DNA of 64,000 bases from the NCBI GenBank assembly GCA_017303755.1, contig JAFLBS010000004.1:186001-250000 (forward strand). Reading direction: 5' to 3'. A program made the position numbers and the translations under genes. This document shows, one piece after another, positions 8,415-15,503 of the stretch. Below the pieces are notes generated by a model. That model was not told the DNA's origin, ran no database searches, and saw only the letters and a list, made by a program, of their open reading frames with translations. The first letter of the stretch is position 1. Each line of letters opens with the position of its first letter. The stretch is from Flavobacteriales bacterium. Lineage in GTDB: Bacteria; Bacteroidota; Bacteroidia; Flavobacteriales; Flavobacteriaceae.

Positions 8415-8452
8415 CTACTAATTAATTTATTTTTAAAAATTTGGAGATGAAA

Positions 8453-8686
8453 CTAACCTACTTCTTTCGCTTCTTTTAAAAATAACCAGCGCATGTAAAT
8501 TCGATCTTGACCGTTTACAAATCCGGCTTGGAATTTAGGCGCGATTAATGTTGCCACTACAAACGACGCTATTGGACGCATAATTCCGGTTAACGAAGTA
8601 TAATCGATTACTACATAACGGATGAACACATAGAGTATTCCGAAACTCAATAAGTTGTATAAAAGTGCTTTATTCTTTTTTGACAT
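8453..8686 (-). CDS. Small membrane protein, unknown function
   Basis: The 77-residue protein has two hydrophobic segments (about 8-27 and 34-50) and a basic C-terminus (RIYMRWLFLKEAKEVG). I do not recognise a family. Its intact frame and membrane-protein composition support it as real. It is flanked on both sides by dispersed repeats. Confidence 0.6.
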   Translation of the reverse strand: MSKKNKALLYNLLSFGILYVFIRYVVIDYTSLTGIMRPIASFVVATLIAPKFQAGFVNGQDRIYMRWLFLKEAKEVG

Positions 8687-8713
8687 ATTTTGTTATTTAT
8701 GGTTTGTGGTTTG

Positions 8714-8739
8714 CCCTTCGACTGCGCTCAGGGTGACAA
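8714..8739. repeat. Free copy of the TCGACTGCGCTC mini-hairpin
   Basis: Arms CCCT and AGGG bracket the shared core, followed by TGACAA. It is 25/26 identical to 13881-13906. A third copy with changed but still complementary arms is at 47036-47061. Confidence 0.9.
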
Positions 8740-8774
8740 TTTGCTTCTAATTATGTTCTTCTGAGCACTGATCA

Positions 8775-9935
8775 CTACTCGCTAACTTGAAACTTAGCTC
8801 TCTTACTTCCTTCGTACATTTCGTACTTCACGAATCGTGCTTCAAGACTTCCGTTGAATAATTTTATTTTTCGCGATGGTTTTAAGCCTACGAATTTCAA
8901 GGCTTCCAAATTGGCTGTAATGAACCAAGCATGTGTGCCTGGATAATTTTGCTTCATGGTATCGCCCATTTCACGATAAAAACGCTCCAAATCGATATCC
9001 AAACGCTCACCATATGGTGGATTGAACACCATATGTAATGGTCCGGAAGTTTCTTTTTTAGTATCGAAGAAGTTTTTTTGTTCAATGGTGATGAACTCGT
9101 CGAGATTGGCATTTCTGATGTTGTCAATGGCTTTTGAAACCGCACTTGGTGCTTTGTCGTAGCCTTTCATCGTATAGCGAAAATCGCGCGTGCGTTTCAT
9201 CAACGCATCAATAATTTGGTCGAATAAATCATTATCCCAATCGTTCCATTTTTCGAAAGCAAACTCTTTACGGTTGATGTTGGCGGGAATATTACACGCA
9301 ATCATCGCTGCTTCGGCCAAAATGGTTCCCGAACCACACATGGGATCCAGAAAATCAGATTCACCATTCCAACCCGAAAGTAGTAGCATTCCAGCTGCTA
9401 ACACTTCATTAATTGGTGCGATATTGGTCAATACACGATAACCACGTTGGTGCAATGATGCTCCAGAAGTATCGAGAGAAACCGAACATTGATCACGATC
9501 GATGTGGATGTTAATGCGCAAATCAGGGAAATCTTTGTCGATGCTTGGGCGTTGGCCTGTTTTATCACGAAATTGATCTACAATGGCGTCTTTGGCTTTT
9601 TGAGAAACGAATTGTGAATGTTTGAAATGATCGGAATGAATGGTAGAATCGATTACAAACGTTTGGTTCGCATTTAAATATTTAGACCAATCGATGCCTT
9701 GAATTCCTTTGTACAAACTTTGGTCGTTGAACGCTCGAAAGTGGTAAATCGGTTTTAGGATTTTTAAAGCCGTGCGCAACGACAAATTGGCTTTGTACAT
9801 AAATCCTTTGTCGCCTTTGAAACTTACGGCACGTGTCCCAATTTCTACATCTTGTGCGCCGAGAAGTTGTAATTCTTTAGCGAGTATTTCTTCAAAACCA
9901 AAAAAGGTTTTGGCAATCATTTTAAAGTTTTCCAT
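8775..9935 (-). CDS. THUMP-domain RNA methyltransferase (RlmL/Trm14-like)
   Basis: The 386-residue protein has an N-terminal ferredoxin-like/THUMP region (to about residue 160) and a C-terminal Rossmann methyltransferase domain. The latter shows LDPMCGSGTILAEAA (motif I) and the amino-methyltransferase motif NPPYGERL. It resembles the N-terminal half of RlmL, which makes m2G in 23S rRNA. The target here is inferred. The start MENFKMIAKTF was preferred to an ATG 4 codons upstream. Confidence 0.88.
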   Translation of the reverse strand: MENFKMIAKTFFGFEEILAKELQLLGAQDVEIGTRAVSFKGDKGFMYKANLSLRTALKILKPIYHFRAFNDQSLYKGIQGIDWSKYLNANQTFVIDSTIHSDHFKHSQFVSQKAKDAIVDQFRDKTGQRPSIDKDFPDLRINIHIDRDQCSVSLDTSGASLHQRGYRVLTNIAPINEVLAAGMLLLSGWNGESDFLDPMCGSGTILAEAAMIACNIPANINRKEFAFEKWNDWDNDLFDQIIDALMKRTRDFRYTMKGYDKAPSAVSKAIDNIRNANLDEFITIEQKNFFDTKKETSGPLHMVFNPPYGERLDIDLERFYREMGDTMKQNYPGTHAWFITANLEALKFVGLKPSRKIKLFNGSLEARFVKYEMYEGSKRAKFQVSE

Positions 9936-9944
9936 TTTCAATTT

Positions 9945-10001
9945 CAAAATTCAATGTCAATCTCAAAATTCAATATCAAACACAAAATTCAATATTAATT
10001 T
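9945..10001. repeat. 19-bp tandem repeat, 3 copies (caaaattcaat...)
   Basis: Units start at 9945, 9964 and 9983. The first 11 bases are identical in all three and the rest varies. The repeat abuts the start of the THUMP methyltransferase gene (ATG at 9933-9935). It shares the words caatatcaa and caatgtcaa with the array at 13954-14030. Confidence 0.85.
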
Positions 10002-10039
10002 CAATAAATTGGTTTTAAGTATCCCTTTTGTTTGTTTTT

Positions 10040-10087
10040 TAGCCCCGATTGGAGGAAATGCCGCGCATGACGGAAAGCGGGAAAATG
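10040..10087 (+). repeat. CCCCGAT/AAAGCGGGA interspersed element, copy A (short core)
   Basis: It begins TAGCCCCGATTGGAGGAA and ends GGAAAGCGGGAAAATGG. The core is only about 15 nt and contains a small gc-rich palindrome (tgccgcgcatga). It is closely similar to copy C (15424-15470, opposite strand). Confidence 0.8.
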
Positions 10088-10159
10088 GATTGCTGACACA
10101 AACCAAGCCATTCGCTTCAAAAATCACAAACCTTGGAAATTCTTCGGCAAAAATACACT

Positions 10160-10167
10160 AAATTTGC
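10160..10167 (+). promoter_or_regulatory. Candidate -7 box (TAAATTTG) for the SAM methyltransferase gene
   Basis: A TAnnTTTG match lies 28 nt before the ATG. A TTG at 10133-10135 lies 24 nt upstream, slightly beyond the usual spacing. Confidence 0.45.
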
Positions 10168-10195
10168 AGGATTAGAATTCATTTGAAAAGAATAA

Positions 10196-10939
10196 ATGTC
10201 AGAACTTACAAATTCGAAAACCGATAACTGGTTTGCCTCTTGGTTTGATACTCCGTATTATCATATTTTATATAAGGAACGAAATTACCGTGAAGCGCAG
10301 ATTTTCATGGATAACTTAACGCATTATCTGAACTTGCCTGAAAAAGCAAAAGTGCTGGATTTGGCTTGTGGGAAAGGTCGACATTCAATTTACCTCAATA
10401 AATTAGGGTTTGATGTTTTGGGCGTTGATTTGTCGGAAAACAGCATTGCAGAAGCTAACAAAAATGCGAATGACACCTTACACTTCAGAGTTCATGACAT
10501 GCGTGAACCATTTGAAGAAAAATTCGACGCTATTTTTAATTTGTTCACTAGTTTTGGTTACTTCGAACACGAAGAAGACCATTTAAAAACCTTGGTGGCA
10601 ATTAAAGAAAGTCTTTCGGAATATGGTTTTGCTGTAATTGATTTTATGAATGTGAATCAGGTGATTGCTAATTTGGTTGCTGATGAAGTGAAACACGTAG
10701 ACGGAATTGATTTTCATATCAAACGATCAGTTATAGATGGACATATTGTAAAAGAAATCGAATTTACACACAATGACGAATCGTTTCATTTTGTAGAAAA
10801 AGTGCGTGCGTTTACCTTAGAAGATTTTCAGCAATTGATGAACGAAGCTGGAATTTATTTGTTGGATGTATTTGGCGATTATAAGTTGAAGAAATTCCAC
10901 AAAAAAGACAGCGAGCGATTGATTATGATTTTTAAATAA
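10196..10939 (+). CDS. Class I SAM-dependent methyltransferase
   Basis: The 247-residue protein has the SAM-binding motif VLDLACGKGRHSIYL (about residues 54-68) and the acidic motif II (VLGVDLSENSI). The rest fits a Methyltransf_11/25-type fold with a C-terminal beta extension. The substrate cannot be told from sequence. A ZIP transporter gene starts 21 nt downstream, so the two are probably cotranscribed. Confidence 0.85.
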   Translation: MSELTNSKTDNWFASWFDTPYYHILYKERNYREAQIFMDNLTHYLNLPEKAKVLDLACGKGRHSIYLNKLGFDVLGVDLSENSIAEANKNANDTLHFRVHDMREPFEEKFDAIFNLFTSFGYFEHEEDHLKTLVAIKESLSEYGFAVIDFMNVNQVIANLVADEVKHVDGIDFHIKRSVIDGHIVKEIEFTHNDESFHFVEKVRAFTLEDFQQLMNEAGIYLLDVFGDYKLKKFHKKDSERLIMIFK

Positions 10940-10960
10940 GAAAAGAGAGAATAGACATTC

Positions 10961-11629
10961 ATGAATTATATACTTCCATTACTATCAGTCCTTTTAGGTT
11001 ACGGAATTGCATTGTTTTTAAAACCTAAAGCCAAGAAAAACTTAAAATTGCTATTGGCATTTAGTGGTTCGTTTTTGCTTTCGCTAACGGTGATGCATTT
11101 GTTGCCCGAAGTCTATGAAAGTCACAACCACAAAGTGGGAATATTCATTATGGTTGGGATTTTATTTCAAATTATTTTAGAATTTTTCTCCAAAGGCGCC
11201 GAACACGGACACGTTCACGGACACGAGAAAATCACTCAAATGCCTTGGTTGTTATTCATTAGTTTGTGTTTGCATGCGTTGTTGGAAGGTTTTCCTGTTG
11301 GACATCACCATGATTTGGCCATCGGAATTGCAATTCACCACTTACCTATTGCGGTGATTTTAACTACTTTTTTCTTGAATGCCGAATTGAATAAAGTAGC
11401 TCTTTTCTTTTTTATGTTGGTTTTTGCCATCATGACGCCGCTTGGAACGTTTTTATCCGATGGATTTCCGCTACTCAATGACTATTACACCGAAATTACG
11501 GCCATTGTAATTGGTATTTTATTCCATATTTCTTCGACTATTATTTTTGAAAGCAGTGAAGGTCATAAATTCAATATTGCTAAGATATCAGTGATTATTT
11601 TGGGGATTATTTTGGCTTATTTTTTATAA
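10961..11629 (+). CDS. ZIP-family metal transporter
   Basis: This 222-residue polytopic membrane protein has a histidine-rich cytoplasmic loop (AEHGHVHGHEK). It has the paired metal-binding helices of ZIP proteins, HALLEGFPVGHHHD and IHHLPIAVILT. It likely imports zinc or another divalent metal. The length is at the short end of the family but all core helices seem present. Metal specificity is not resolved. Confidence 0.88.
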   Translation: MNYILPLLSVLLGYGIALFLKPKAKKNLKLLLAFSGSFLLSLTVMHLLPEVYESHNHKVGIFIMVGILFQIILEFFSKGAEHGHVHGHEKITQMPWLLFISLCLHALLEGFPVGHHHDLAIGIAIHHLPIAVILTTFFLNAELNKVALFFFMLVFAIMTPLGTFLSDGFPLLNDYYTEITAIVIGILFHISSTIIFESSEGHKFNIAKISVIILGIILAYFL

Positions 11630-11665
11630 AGCTAAAAACTTTTTACTTTAGGCTGTATGCAAAAA

Positions 11666-11697
11666 ACTCAGTAACTTAGCCACTCAGTAACTCAGTC
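11666..11697. repeat. 16-bp tandem duplication (actcagtaactta...)
   Basis: Two 16-nt units, 11666-11681 and 11682-11697, match at most positions and lie directly upstream of murQ. It looks like another short low-complexity intergenic repeat. Confidence 0.65.
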
Positions 11698-11705
11698 ACT
11701 TTAAG

Positions 11706-12518
11706 ATGAACTTTACCAAAACCACCGAGCAATCCTCTAACTACGAGCAATTAGAACACATGTCGGTTGCCGATTTGCTTTCTAACATTAACAACGAAGA
11801 CAAAACGGTTCCGATTGCCGTTGAAAAAGCACTTCCACAAATAGAAACCTTGGTTACTAAAGTCGTTGAAAAAATGAAACTCGGCGGACGATTGTTTTAC
11901 ATTGGCGCTGGAACTTCAGGTCGATTGGGAATTGTAGATGCTTCTGAATGTCCGCCAACGTTTGGTGTTCCTTTTGATTTAGTTAACGGAATCATTGCTG
12001 GTGGCGACAAAGCCATTCGCAAAGCCGTTGAAAATGCCGAAGACAATACTACTCAAGCGTGGATTGATTTACATGAGCACAACATCAATGAAAACGATGT
12101 GGTAATCGGAATTGCCGCTTCGGGAACCACTCCTTATGTAATTTCGGGTTTGGAACAATGCAATGAAAATAACATCATTACGGGTTGCATTACGTGTAAT
12201 GACGGAAGTCCGCTGGCGTTGACTGCACAATTTCCAATAGTAGTTGTTGTAGGACCTGAATTTGTTACGGGAAGTTCGCGAATGAAAGCTGGAACTGCAC
12301 AGAAACTGGTTTTAAACATGATTTCAACTGCGACGATGATTCAACTCGGTCGTGTAAAAGGCAATAAAATGGTTGACATGCAGTTAAGTAATGATAAATT
12401 AGTCGATCGTGGTGTGCGAATGATCATGGGAGAAATTCCGGTTGATTATCAAAAAGCATCCGAATTATTGAAGGAATTTGGCAGTGTTCGAAAAGCCGTA
12501 GATAATTATAAAAAATAA
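11706..12518 (+). CDS. murQ: N-acetylmuramic acid 6-phosphate etherase
   Basis: MurQ cleaves the lactyl ether of MurNAc-6-P to give GlcNAc-6-P and lactate during cell-wall recycling. The 270-residue protein has a SIS fold with FYIGAGTSGRLGIVDASECPPTFG-type phosphosugar binding (in two parts around residues 64-87), a second sugar-binding loop GIAASGTTPYV, and the C-terminal block GRVKGNKMVDMQLSNDKL. It is slightly shorter than E. coli MurQ. No kinase or transporter gene adjoins it, so the source of MurNAc-6-P is not visible in this window. Confidence 0.93.
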   Translation: MNFTKTTEQSSNYEQLEHMSVADLLSNINNEDKTVPIAVEKALPQIETLVTKVVEKMKLGGRLFYIGAGTSGRLGIVDASECPPTFGVPFDLVNGIIAGGDKAIRKAVENAEDNTTQAWIDLHEHNINENDVVIGIAASGTTPYVISGLEQCNENNIITGCITCNDGSPLALTAQFPIVVVVGPEFVTGSSRMKAGTAQKLVLNMISTATMIQLGRVKGNKMVDMQLSNDKLVDRGVRMIMGEIPVDYQKASELLKEFGSVRKAVDNYKK

Positions 12519-12572
12519 GTCTTGGTTACGAAAATATTGCTATTTTTATACACTCTTAAAACTACTATTACT

Positions 12573-13031
12573 ATGAAAAACCTTATTGTACTACTTGCTA
12601 TCCTACTTTCATCATTTGCTTATTCTCAAGAGATTACCATGCAAGGTCATAAATATTTTGTGAATGGACAACAACTATCGAGTCGTGAAGTAAAAGAAAA
12701 ATTAGCTTCTAATGCACAAGCCTTAGAATTATTCAAATCAGGAAAAAATAAAGCGTCGTTGGGCGGAATGTTTTTAGGATTGGGTGTTGCTTTTTGTACT
12801 GCCGATTTAGTAAAAGGTTTGGTTTCGGATGAGGATTATCCTGGACCAGCAACGTATATTGGCGCTGGACTTTTAGTGGTTTCAGTTCCGATTTTAATTG
12901 GAAAAAATAAAAAAATGACTCAAGGAATTGAAATGTACAATGCGGGTTTAAAAAACTCTGGCGATTTTGAAGACCTTGAGTTGAATATGATTGCTAATCA
13001 GAACGGCTACGGAATCCAATTGCGTTTCTAA
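12573..13031 (+). CDS. Exported protein with a central membrane-like segment, unknown
   Basis: The start MKNLIVLL gives a 152-residue protein with a signal peptide ending in SYSQ-like sequence (FAYSQ). It then has two hydrophobic stretches (LGGMFLGLGVAFCTADLV and TYIGAGLLVVSVPILIG) and a polar C-terminus. A longer in-frame start would place 17 residues before the signal peptide, so it was rejected. I recognise no family. Its stop codon overlaps the next ATG (TAATG), so it begins a three-gene unit with the DUF6095 and DUF1572 genes. Confidence 0.75.
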   Translation: MKNLIVLLAILLSSFAYSQEITMQGHKYFVNGQQLSSREVKEKLASNAQALELFKSGKNKASLGGMFLGLGVAFCTADLVKGLVSDEDYPGPATYIGAGLLVVSVPILIGKNKKMTQGIEMYNAGLKNSGDFEDLELNMIANQNGYGIQLRF

Positions 13032-13258
13032 TGGCAACCAATAGAGAACTTCTAGGCAAAGGCGTCAAATATTTATTTGGTGCATTACCTCTTATGTTTA
13101 TCGGACCAAGTGTGATGTACAACGCATTCATGAATAAAAACAATCCAGGTTATTATGTTGTTCTTATCATTGGATGTAGTATTTGCATACTTTCCGTCTT
13201 TTTGGCTTTTAAAGGAATCCGAACCATAACCAATGCTTTATTTGATGGAAATAAATAA
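13031..13258 (+). CDS. DUF6095-type small membrane protein
   Basis: The 75-residue protein has two transmembrane helices (about 14-32 and 41-61) and resembles the DUF6095 family of Flavobacteria (KGVKYLFGALPLMFIGPSV). The ATG overlaps the upstream stop by 1 nt, and the downstream gene starts 14 nt before its own end. The function is unknown. Confidence 0.7.
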   Translation: MATNRELLGKGVKYLFGALPLMFIGPSVMYNAFMNKNNPGYYVVLIIGCSICILSVFLAFKGIRTITNALFDGNK

Positions 13259-13838
13259 CACCTATTTAGAAAGCGTCAAAAAGCAATTTCTCTATTACAA
13301 AACGATAGGAGAAAAATCGTTCGATCAACTCGAACCTGAGCAATTATTTGTTGCTGTGAATGACGACACCAATTCGATTGCAACTATAGTACAGCACTTG
13401 TCCGGAAATATGTTGTCGCGTTGGACCGACTTTTTGACTACTGATGGTGAAAAAGAATGGCGTAATCGCGATAGTGAATTTGATTCCCATTTTCATGGGA
13501 ATGACACACAAGCGAAAGAACAGCTTTTGGAAATTTGGAATAAAGGCTGGAACTGTTTTTTAGCCGCTTTAGATTCACTGCAACCCGATCAACTTTCTAC
13601 TATTATATACATTCGCAACGAAGGTCATACGGTTGTAGAAGCCATCAACAGGCAATTGGCGCATTATCCGTATCATATTGGTCAGATAGTGTTTTATGCT
13701 AAAATGCTGAAGAGAACCGAATGGATTAGTTTATCGATTCCGAAGAACAATTCGAATAATTATAATGAGGGTAAATTCGCTCAAGAAAAAAGTATTAAGA
13801 ATTTTACGGATGACGAATTAAAAAAACTAAAGCCCTAG
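13245..13838 (+). CDS. DUF1572 (DinB/YfiT-like) protein with palindrome-encoded insert
   Basis: The 197-residue protein fits the DUF1572 group of the DinB four-helix superfamily. It has the conserved SIATIVQHLSGNMLSRWTDF, DGEKEWRNRDSEF and the C-terminal histidine block HYPYHIGQIV. DinB-type proteins bind a metal with three histidines and often act as thiol transferases; the role here is inferred. Residues 80-87 (DSHFHGND) are encoded by a dispersed palindrome that also occurs inside scpA. The stop codon TAG (13836-13838) is also the first three bases of interspersed element B. The start at 13245 fits the family better than the ATG at 13233. Confidence 0.85.
   Translation: MEINNTYLESVKKQFLYYKTIGEKSFDQLEPEQLFVAVNDDTNSIATIVQHLSGNMLSRWTDFLTTDGEKEWRNRDSEFDSHFHGNDTQAKEQLLEIWNKGWNCFLAALDSLQPDQLSTIIYIRNEGHTVVEAINRQLAHYPYHIGQIVFYAKMLKRTEWISLSIPKNNSNNYNEGKFAQEKSIKNFTDDELKKLKP
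13483..13502. repeat. In-gene palindrome attcccat-N4-atgggaat (copy 1)
   Basis: Perfect 8-bp arms enclose a 4-nt loop inside the DUF1572 gene. The same arms lie inside scpA at 50245-50264, read in the same translational frame (DSH-x-HGN). Confidence 0.9.
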
Positions 13839-13944
13839 CCCAGATAGAGCCGATATCCTTTTTATTGCTGCACAGAAAAGCCCTTCGACTGCGCTCAGGG
13901 CGACAAAGCAATAAAAAGATTTAGGCGAAAGCTGGAATAGCTTC
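13836..13944 (+). repeat. CCCCGAT/AAAGCGGGA interspersed element, copy B
   Basis: It runs from TAGCCCAGAT to GAAAGCTGGAATAGCTTC. A perfect 12-bp stem (13858-13869 with 13907-13918) forms the core. The loop holds a nested TCGACTGCGCTC mini-hairpin (13881-13900). The element supplies the stop codon of the preceding gene. Confidence 0.85.
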
Positions 13945-13953
13945 AAATAAAAA

Positions 13954-14030
13954 CAATAGCAATATCAATTACAATATCAATTACAATATCAATGTCAATA
14001 CCAATGTCAATAGGAAAATCAATGTCAATG
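13954..14030. repeat. AATATCAA/AATGTCAA tandem array overlapping a start codon
   Basis: About six degenerate copies of a 12-bp caatatcaatta-like unit are present. The last units read aatgtca and create in-frame ATGs at 13992, 14004 and 14022 ahead of the chosen start at 14028. Confidence 0.85.
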
Positions 14031-14402
14031 TTTAAAAAAATCGTTTTTCTGGTACTTACACTTTCATTGGTTTCGTGTTACGAGCAGGAACGCAATTGTA
14101 AGGATTTTAAAACAGGAAAATTTACTTCGGAAACGACTATTAACGATAAAAAGTTTACGTCTACGTTTGAGCGCAACGATACTATTCAGATTGAGACTTT
14201 TGAGGGTAAAACTGATACTTCGAAAGTGCGTTGGATTAACGAATGTGAATGCATAATGCAAAAAGTAAATCCGAAAAATCGCGAAGAGAGAAAATCCGTT
14301 TCCGTTAGAATACTGAGTACCAAAGAAAAAACCTATACCTTTGAATATTCGTTTGTGGGCGACTCAAAAAAACAAAAAGGAAGCGTAACAAAAATAGAAT
14401 AA
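14028..14402 (+). CDS. Small lipoprotein, unknown function
   Basis: The 124-residue protein starts MFKKIVFL and has a lipoprotein signal ending LVSC (C17). The mature part is polar with three cysteines (C17, C23 and the NECECI pair). Three further in-frame ATGs upstream lie inside a tandem repeat and would push the signal peptide inward, so the ATG nearest the lipoprotein signal was chosen. Related proteins are, I believe, sometimes labelled as topoisomerase IV in databases. Nothing in this sequence supports that label. Confidence 0.75.
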   Translation: MFKKIVFLVLTLSLVSCYEQERNCKDFKTGKFTSETTINDKKFTSTFERNDTIQIETFEGKTDTSKVRWINECECIMQKVNPKNREERKSVSVRILSTKEKTYTFEYSFVGDSKKQKGSVTKIE

Positions 14403-14442
14403 CTCACGTATAACCCGATTTAGAAACTAACTTATATCAAAC

Positions 14443-15300
14443 ATGGATGCCATTTTTACAACCGACGGTTTAATTGCCTTATTAACCTTAACTTTTTTAG
14501 AAATAATACTCGGAATCGATAATATCGTGTTTCTTTCTATTGTTTCTGGAAAATTAGAACCAAAAGATCAACCCAAAGCACGACGCGTTGGATTATTGCT
14601 TGCAATGGTGTTTCGTATCGCATTGTTATTTGGAATCACTTGGGTAATGGGATTGAAAAAATCGTTTTACGACTTTGATTTTGGATTCTTCTCAGGTGGA
14701 ATTTCGGGTCAGAGTTTGATTATTTTTGGTGGTGGATTGTTTTTATTGTACAAATCCGTTTCCGAAATTCACCACAAACTCGAAGGTGAAGAAGAATCAG
14801 CTGGCGGAAAAGCAAGTAATACGCTTTCTGCAGCGATTATTCAAATTGCTTTGTTGAATATCGTTTTCTCGTTTGATAGTATTTTGACTGCAATTGGATT
14901 GGTAAGTTCGGCTGAACCACCAAAAGGTTTTGGTCCGGCTGGCGCCATTGAAATCATGATTTTAGCTATTATTATATCAATAGTAGTGATGTTGGCTTTT
15001 GCTGGTCCGGTGAGTAAATTTGTCAACGAACATCCAACGATTCAAATTCTTGGTTTATCCTTCTTAATCCTAATCGGAGTAATGCTTTTGGCCGAAGGTT
15101 CGCACTTGGCTAACTTCCGATTTGGAGATGACATTGAAGTACACAGCATACCAAAAGGCTATTTGTATTTTGCTATTTTCTTCTCGCTATTTGTAGAATT
15201 CTTGAATTTGAGAATGAAGAAAAAAAGCAAAAAACCAGTACAATTACGCAACAGTACAATTGTAGATAAGAAATTGACTGATGATGATATAACGAACTAA
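14443..15300 (+). CDS. TerC-family membrane protein
   Basis: This 285-residue protein has about seven to eight transmembrane helices and the TerC signature LEIILGIDNIVFLSI, with a second acidic helix FSFDSILTAIGL. These paired acidic helices bind metal. Family members (TerC, Alx, MeeF/MeeY types) export manganese or support metalation of secreted enzymes. No tellurite-resistance neighbours are present, so a manganese-related housekeeping role is more likely. No yybP-ykoY-like riboswitch was recognised upstream. A strong terminator follows. Confidence 0.9.
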   Translation: MDAIFTTDGLIALLTLTFLEIILGIDNIVFLSIVSGKLEPKDQPKARRVGLLLAMVFRIALLFGITWVMGLKKSFYDFDFGFFSGGISGQSLIIFGGGLFLLYKSVSEIHHKLEGEEESAGGKASNTLSAAIIQIALLNIVFSFDSILTAIGLVSSAEPPKGFGPAGAIEIMILAIIISIVVMLAFAGPVSKFVNEHPTIQILGLSFLILIGVMLLAEGSHLANFRFGDDIEVHSIPKGYLYFAIFFSLFVEFLNLRMKKKSKKPVQLRNSTIVDKKLTDDDITN

Positions 15301-15318
15301 GAAATTAACATCATAATA

Positions 15319-15358
15319 AAAACCCTGATCGATTACAATTGATCAGGGTTTTGTTTTT
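15319..15358 (+). terminator. Terminator after the TerC gene
   Basis: Perfect 12-bp arms (15319-15330, 15341-15352) enclose a 10-nt loop, followed by a T-rich run. Confidence 0.9.
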
Positions 15359-15367
15359 TTGAAGCAA

Positions 15368-15389
15368 ACCTGCCTGCCGGTAGGCAGGT
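15368..15389. repeat. CCTGCC...GGCAGG palindrome
   Basis: This is a 22-nt near-perfect palindrome with a single G-T pair. It is one of three palindromic modules stacked in the TerC-fhs gap. Confidence 0.85.
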
Positions 15390-15404
15390 GGCTTAGGCTT
15401 TCTT

Positions 15405-15422
15405 CCCCGATAGCTATCGGGG
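15405..15422. repeat. Perfect 18-bp palindrome ccccgatagctatcgggg
   Basis: It is exactly self-complementary. Its ends match the CCCCGAT boundary of the interspersed elements and it directly abuts copy C. Confidence 0.9.
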
Positions 15423-15423
15423 C

Positions 15424-15470
15424 ATATTCCCGCTTTTCGTCGCACACGGTGCTTCCTTCAATCGGGGCTA
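15424..15470 (-). repeat. CCCCGAT/AAAGCGGGA interspersed element, copy C (short core)
   Basis: On the minus strand it reads TAGCCCCGATTGAAGGAA, then about 15 nt, then GAAAAGCGGGAATA. It is closely similar to copy A. No gene was found in 15301-15503. Confidence 0.8.
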
Positions 15471-15503
15471 ATTAAAGAAACGTCTTTCTCTAAAGCAAAA
15501 TTT

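Noticed and set aside
14028-14402. Calling the small lipoprotein a topoisomerase IV protein
   Set aside because: It has a lipoprotein signal and no topoisomerase motif. The real topoisomerase IV genes are parC and parE at 17.3-22.0 kb.
14403-14442. yybP-ykoY manganese riboswitch before the TerC gene
   Set aside because: The leader is only about 40 nt and AT-rich, with none of the conserved stems.
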